Origin: an uncultured Pontibacter sp.
Lineage (GTDB): Bacteria > Bacteroidota > Bacteroidia > Cytophagales > Hymenobacteraceae
Direction: 5' to 3'
Assembly (NCBI RefSeq): GCF_947499215.1
Contig: NZ_CANMNI010000002.1
Coordinates: 558,001 to 622,000, forward strand
DNA: 64,000 bases
Shown here: positions 62,055 through 64,000 of the stretch, piece after piece
Layout of the letters: the number at the start of each line of letters is the position of its first letter
Position numbering within the stretch: position 1 is the first letter of the stretch
Made by a program: the position numbers and the translations under genes
The notes under the pieces: model-generated
What the model was told of the DNA's origin: nothing
The model's input: the letters and a program-made list of their open reading frames with translations, nothing else
Databases searched by the model: none

Positions 62055-63494
62055 ATGAATTTGAATCGTGCTTTTGTGGTCACGTTTGTCTGGTTGCTGT
62101 CCTTAACAGGTATAGCCCGCCCTGCCGTGGCCCAGTCTGCCGACTCGGTGCGGGTGCTCACCATGCATGCGCTCTATGAACAAGTGCTGGCCTACCATCC
62201 GCTGGCCTCGCAGGCGGCGCTTCTGGCTCAACAGGCCGATCAAGAGTTGCGCATGGCCCGCGGCGGCTTCGACCCCGTGATCAGCAGCAAGTATGGCGAA
62301 AAACAGTTTTCCGATAAAGACTATTATACCTACTGGAACAACAGCCTGCGGGTGCCGCTGTGGTTTGGCCCGCAGCTTTTGGCAGGTTTTGAGCGCAACG
62401 ACGGCCCCTATCTCAACCCTGAGAAGAGTACCCCATCGAACGGACTGAGCTACGCAGGTATAGCCATACCGCTGGGGCAGGGTTTGTTCATGGACGAGCG
62501 CCGCGCCATGGTGCGGCAGGCCCAGTTGCTCCCGCGCATGGCCGAAGCCGACCGCCTCAAGCTTGTGAACAAACTCCTGCTGGATGTGGCCAAAGACTAC
62601 TGGGACTGGCTCTATTATTATAATGAGGTGCTGGTATATGAAGAGGCACTAGAGTTGGCTGAGGTCAGGACAAGAGCCGTGAACGAGCGTGCCCGTCAAG
62701 GCGACCTTGCCGCCATCGACACGGTGGAGGCCCGCACCGAGGCCCTTAACCGACGGGTGTTACTCAGCGCGGCGCTGCAGAAGTACAACAACAGCAAGCT
62801 GCGCGTCGAGATGCACCTGTGGGACGCCGGCAACCAGCCGTTGGCGCTGGCGGCGAATGCCGTTCCCTCAGCGCTTGGCACCGAACTGGATCCGCTCAGC
62901 CCTGAAGAGTTGCAGGAGTTGCTGGAACTGGCCAAAGTCAACCATCCCGAACTTATCAAACTCGATCTGAAAGGCCAGCAACTGGAAGTGGAGCGCCGCT
63001 TTGCCGCCGACAAGCTCAAGCCAAAACTGGATGTGGAATACAATCTCCTGCAGAGCGATTTCTTTATGAACGGAGACGCTTTTCAAGCACCTTACATGCG
63101 CAACAATTACAAGCTAGGCGTGAGCTTCAGTCAACCCCTCTTTTTAAGAGAAGAACGTGGGAAGCTGCAGCTCACCAAACTGAAGCAACAGGAGGTAGGT
63201 TTCCAACAGTCATACACAGTGCGTGCCATTGAAAACGAACTGGAGATGGTCTACAACGAGTGGATGGCATTGGAAGAACAGATTGCCTTGCAGGAACAGA
63301 TGGTAACGAATGCCCGTGTGTTGCAGGAAGGCGAGATCGTTAAATTCCAAAGCGGCGAGAGCTCCATCTTCCTAATCAACGCCCGCGAACAGAAGTTGCT
63401 CGAGTCCCAGATCAAACTCTACGACCTACGCAGCAAATACGCCAAAACAAAAGCGCAACTGTACTGGTCAGCGGGTGATATGCAGCGGGAGTAA
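62055..63494 (+). CDS. TolC family outer-membrane protein
   Basis: A 479-aa outer-membrane efflux protein from the ATG at 62055; a GTG two codons earlier (62049) is equally possible. The signal peptide ends near RPAVA-QSAD. Two repeats of the OEP type are visible in the long helices (LLLDVAKDYWDWLYYYNEVLVYE and IENELEMVYNEWMALEEQIALQE at about 170-195 and 390-415). Such trimers form the exit duct for the HlyD/ABC complex upstream. The region before the first helices (YTYWNNSLRVPLWFGPQLLAGF) is barrel-like. Assignment is secure; cargo unknown. Confidence 0.93.
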   Translation: MNLNRAFVVTFVWLLSLTGIARPAVAQSADSVRVLTMHALYEQVLAYHPLASQAALLAQQADQELRMARGGFDPVISSKYGEKQFSDKDYYTYWNNSLRVPLWFGPQLLAGFERNDGPYLNPEKSTPSNGLSYAGIAIPLGQGLFMDERRAMVRQAQLLPRMAEADRLKLVNKLLLDVAKDYWDWLYYYNEVLVYEEALELAEVRTRAVNERARQGDLAAIDTVEARTEALNRRVLLSAALQKYNNSKLRVEMHLWDAGNQPLALAANAVPSALGTELDPLSPEELQELLELAKVNHPELIKLDLKGQQLEVERRFAADKLKPKLDVEYNLLQSDFFMNGDAFQAPYMRNNYKLGVSFSQPLFLREERGKLQLTKLKQQEVGFQQSYTVRAIENELEMVYNEWMALEEQIALQEQMVTNARVLQEGEIVKFQSGESSIFLINAREQKLLESQIKLYDLRSKYAKTKAQLYWSAGDMQRE

Positions 63495-64000
63495 TGGCTA
63501 CTGCCGAATTAAGAATAGAGTGATGACGAGCCTCTTTCATCTGACCTGATGGGTTTGCTTTCAAAGTCAAATTGAAGGAGCGCCTAGTAGTTTTCTAAAG
63601 AATGTAGCAAACCGATGTGGACAAGTGGCGGTTATCAACAAAGTTGCTAACAAATTTAGCTGTCGTCTAAAATGATTAGCCATAAGTGCAACAATTTGTA
63701 GCGTGGGCTGGGAGTGCTAGGGTTGAGTTATTGATTATCTGGTGCAAGATTAACACTCCTGCCTCTTAGCAGAGGTGTTAGCGTTTGGCATAAGTCTCAC
63801 AATATTGGCTTTACACCCCTATAATCCCCTCAAGGGGATAGTTTTTGCCAGAACTTAACAGCCCTGCTACCCCTCAAGTGGACTACCGGTGCACGATTCG
63901 AGCAGGTCGCGACCTGTTCCTACAAACGGTTATACATTTATACCTGCCTGCGACGACGTTACACTGTAATGTCGCTACATCCTAACTCCTAAACTCTTAC
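63495..64000. other. Non-coding tail of the window
   Basis: No gene is supported in these 506 bases. Visible structure: TAACACTCCTGC/GCAGAGGTGTTA hairpin at 63751-63780, ATCCCC-TCAA-GGGGAT with a TTTTT run at 63824-63846 (terminator-like, possibly for the exporter operon), and a perfect CAGGTCG/CGACCTG palindrome at 63903-63916. Confidence 0.5.
63824..63846 (+). terminator. Possible terminator downstream of the exporter operon
   Basis: ATCCCC (63824-63829) pairs with GGGGAT (63834-63839) around TCAA, followed by AGTTTTT. It lies 330 bases after the TolC stop, so the link to the operon is tentative. Confidence 0.45.

Noticed and set aside
1..64000. tRNA genes, rRNA genes and CRISPR arrays
   Set aside because: I looked for the usual tRNA T-loop and cloverleaf pattern, rRNA conserved stretches and regularly spaced repeats and found none that hold up by eye; a covariance-model search would be needed to exclude tRNAs fully.

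Overview
The window is about 64 kb of chromosome from a member of the Bacteroidota, most likely Cytophagales/Hymenobacteraceae (Pontibacter-like; the genus is an inference from overall gene style). Supporting signs are a SusC/SusD pair, lipoproteins with acidic residues after the lipobox Cys, a Reg_prop/Y_Y_Y sensor kinase, BtuG-type and DUF4397 lipoproteins, ECF sigma factors with Bacteroidota-type partners, and repeated matches to the Bacteroidota promoter (TTG at -33, TAnnTTTG at -7) before many genes. I saw no rRNA, tRNA, CRISPR array, prophage or intact insertion sequence. The backbone is mostly housekeeping genes with a few accessory islands.

Layout. 1-3.6 kb: pyrH (5' partial) and frr, converging on an ECF sigma/zinc anti-sigma/gmk/nadD operon. 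3.8-10.2 kb: a double-domain GT2 glycosyltransferase, a beta-propeller sensor kinase with its LytTR response regulator, and a second glycosyltransferase. 10.2-13.7 kb: ahcY, a DUF4397 lipoprotein and a THUMP-like methyltransferase. 14-15.7 kb: very hydrophilic small proteins, one with two GWHGDSQGHA repeats, then an EcsC protein. 15.7-23.4 kb: DNA-3-methyladenine glycosylase, a 33-bp inverted repeat, a cobalamin riboswitch with a BtuB-like receptor and BtuG-like lipoprotein, small stress-type proteins, and a B12-binding radical SAM protein. 23.6-31.2 kb: M28 peptidase, uvrB, small lipoproteins, and an ECF sigma factor overlapping a gene that joins a cytoplasmic anti-sigma-like N-terminus, one membrane helix and a C-terminal beta-barrel. 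31.4-37.8 kb: YkvA, aroE, DUF368 lipid-carrier transporter, ComA-type phosphosulfolactate synthase coupled to a TPR protein, an SDR enzyme and a CpsB-type phosphatase. 38-42.3 kb: acyl-CoA dehydrogenase, rpsU-xerC-hpf and metK. 42.6-48.5 kb: tandem PAP2 genes (the second frameshifted), an S9 peptidase and an amidase. 48.7-54.1 kb: SusC-SusD-lipoprotein operon. 54.4-57.9 kb: TM2, DUF2752, DUF2892, a DHFR-like protein and a DEAD-box helicase. 58.2-63.5 kb: TetR-ABC-HlyD-TolC exporter operon whose ABC ATPase has lost several consensus catalytic residues. The last 0.5 kb has no gene I can support.

How genes work together. The riboswitch, BtuB and BtuG form a B12 uptake unit that could supply the nearby B12-binding radical SAM enzyme. 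MetK and AhcY are two steps of the SAM cycle but are unlinked. RpsU, XerC and Hpf form a conserved Bacteroidota block. The kinase/LytTR pair and the two sigma/anti-sigma pairs are the main signalling units. The TetR, ABC, HlyD and TolC genes would build one trans-envelope exporter.

The strongest signals beyond ordinary annotation are: (1) the heptamer AGGTATA/TATACCT, counted by eye about 80 times against about 8 expected, on both strands, inside and outside genes; (2) the trans-envelope anti-sigma/beta-barrel fusion; (3) the degenerate exporter ATPase; (4) the GWHGDSQGHA repeat protein with its small hydrophilic neighbours; and (5) the single-base frameshift in the second PAP2 gene.
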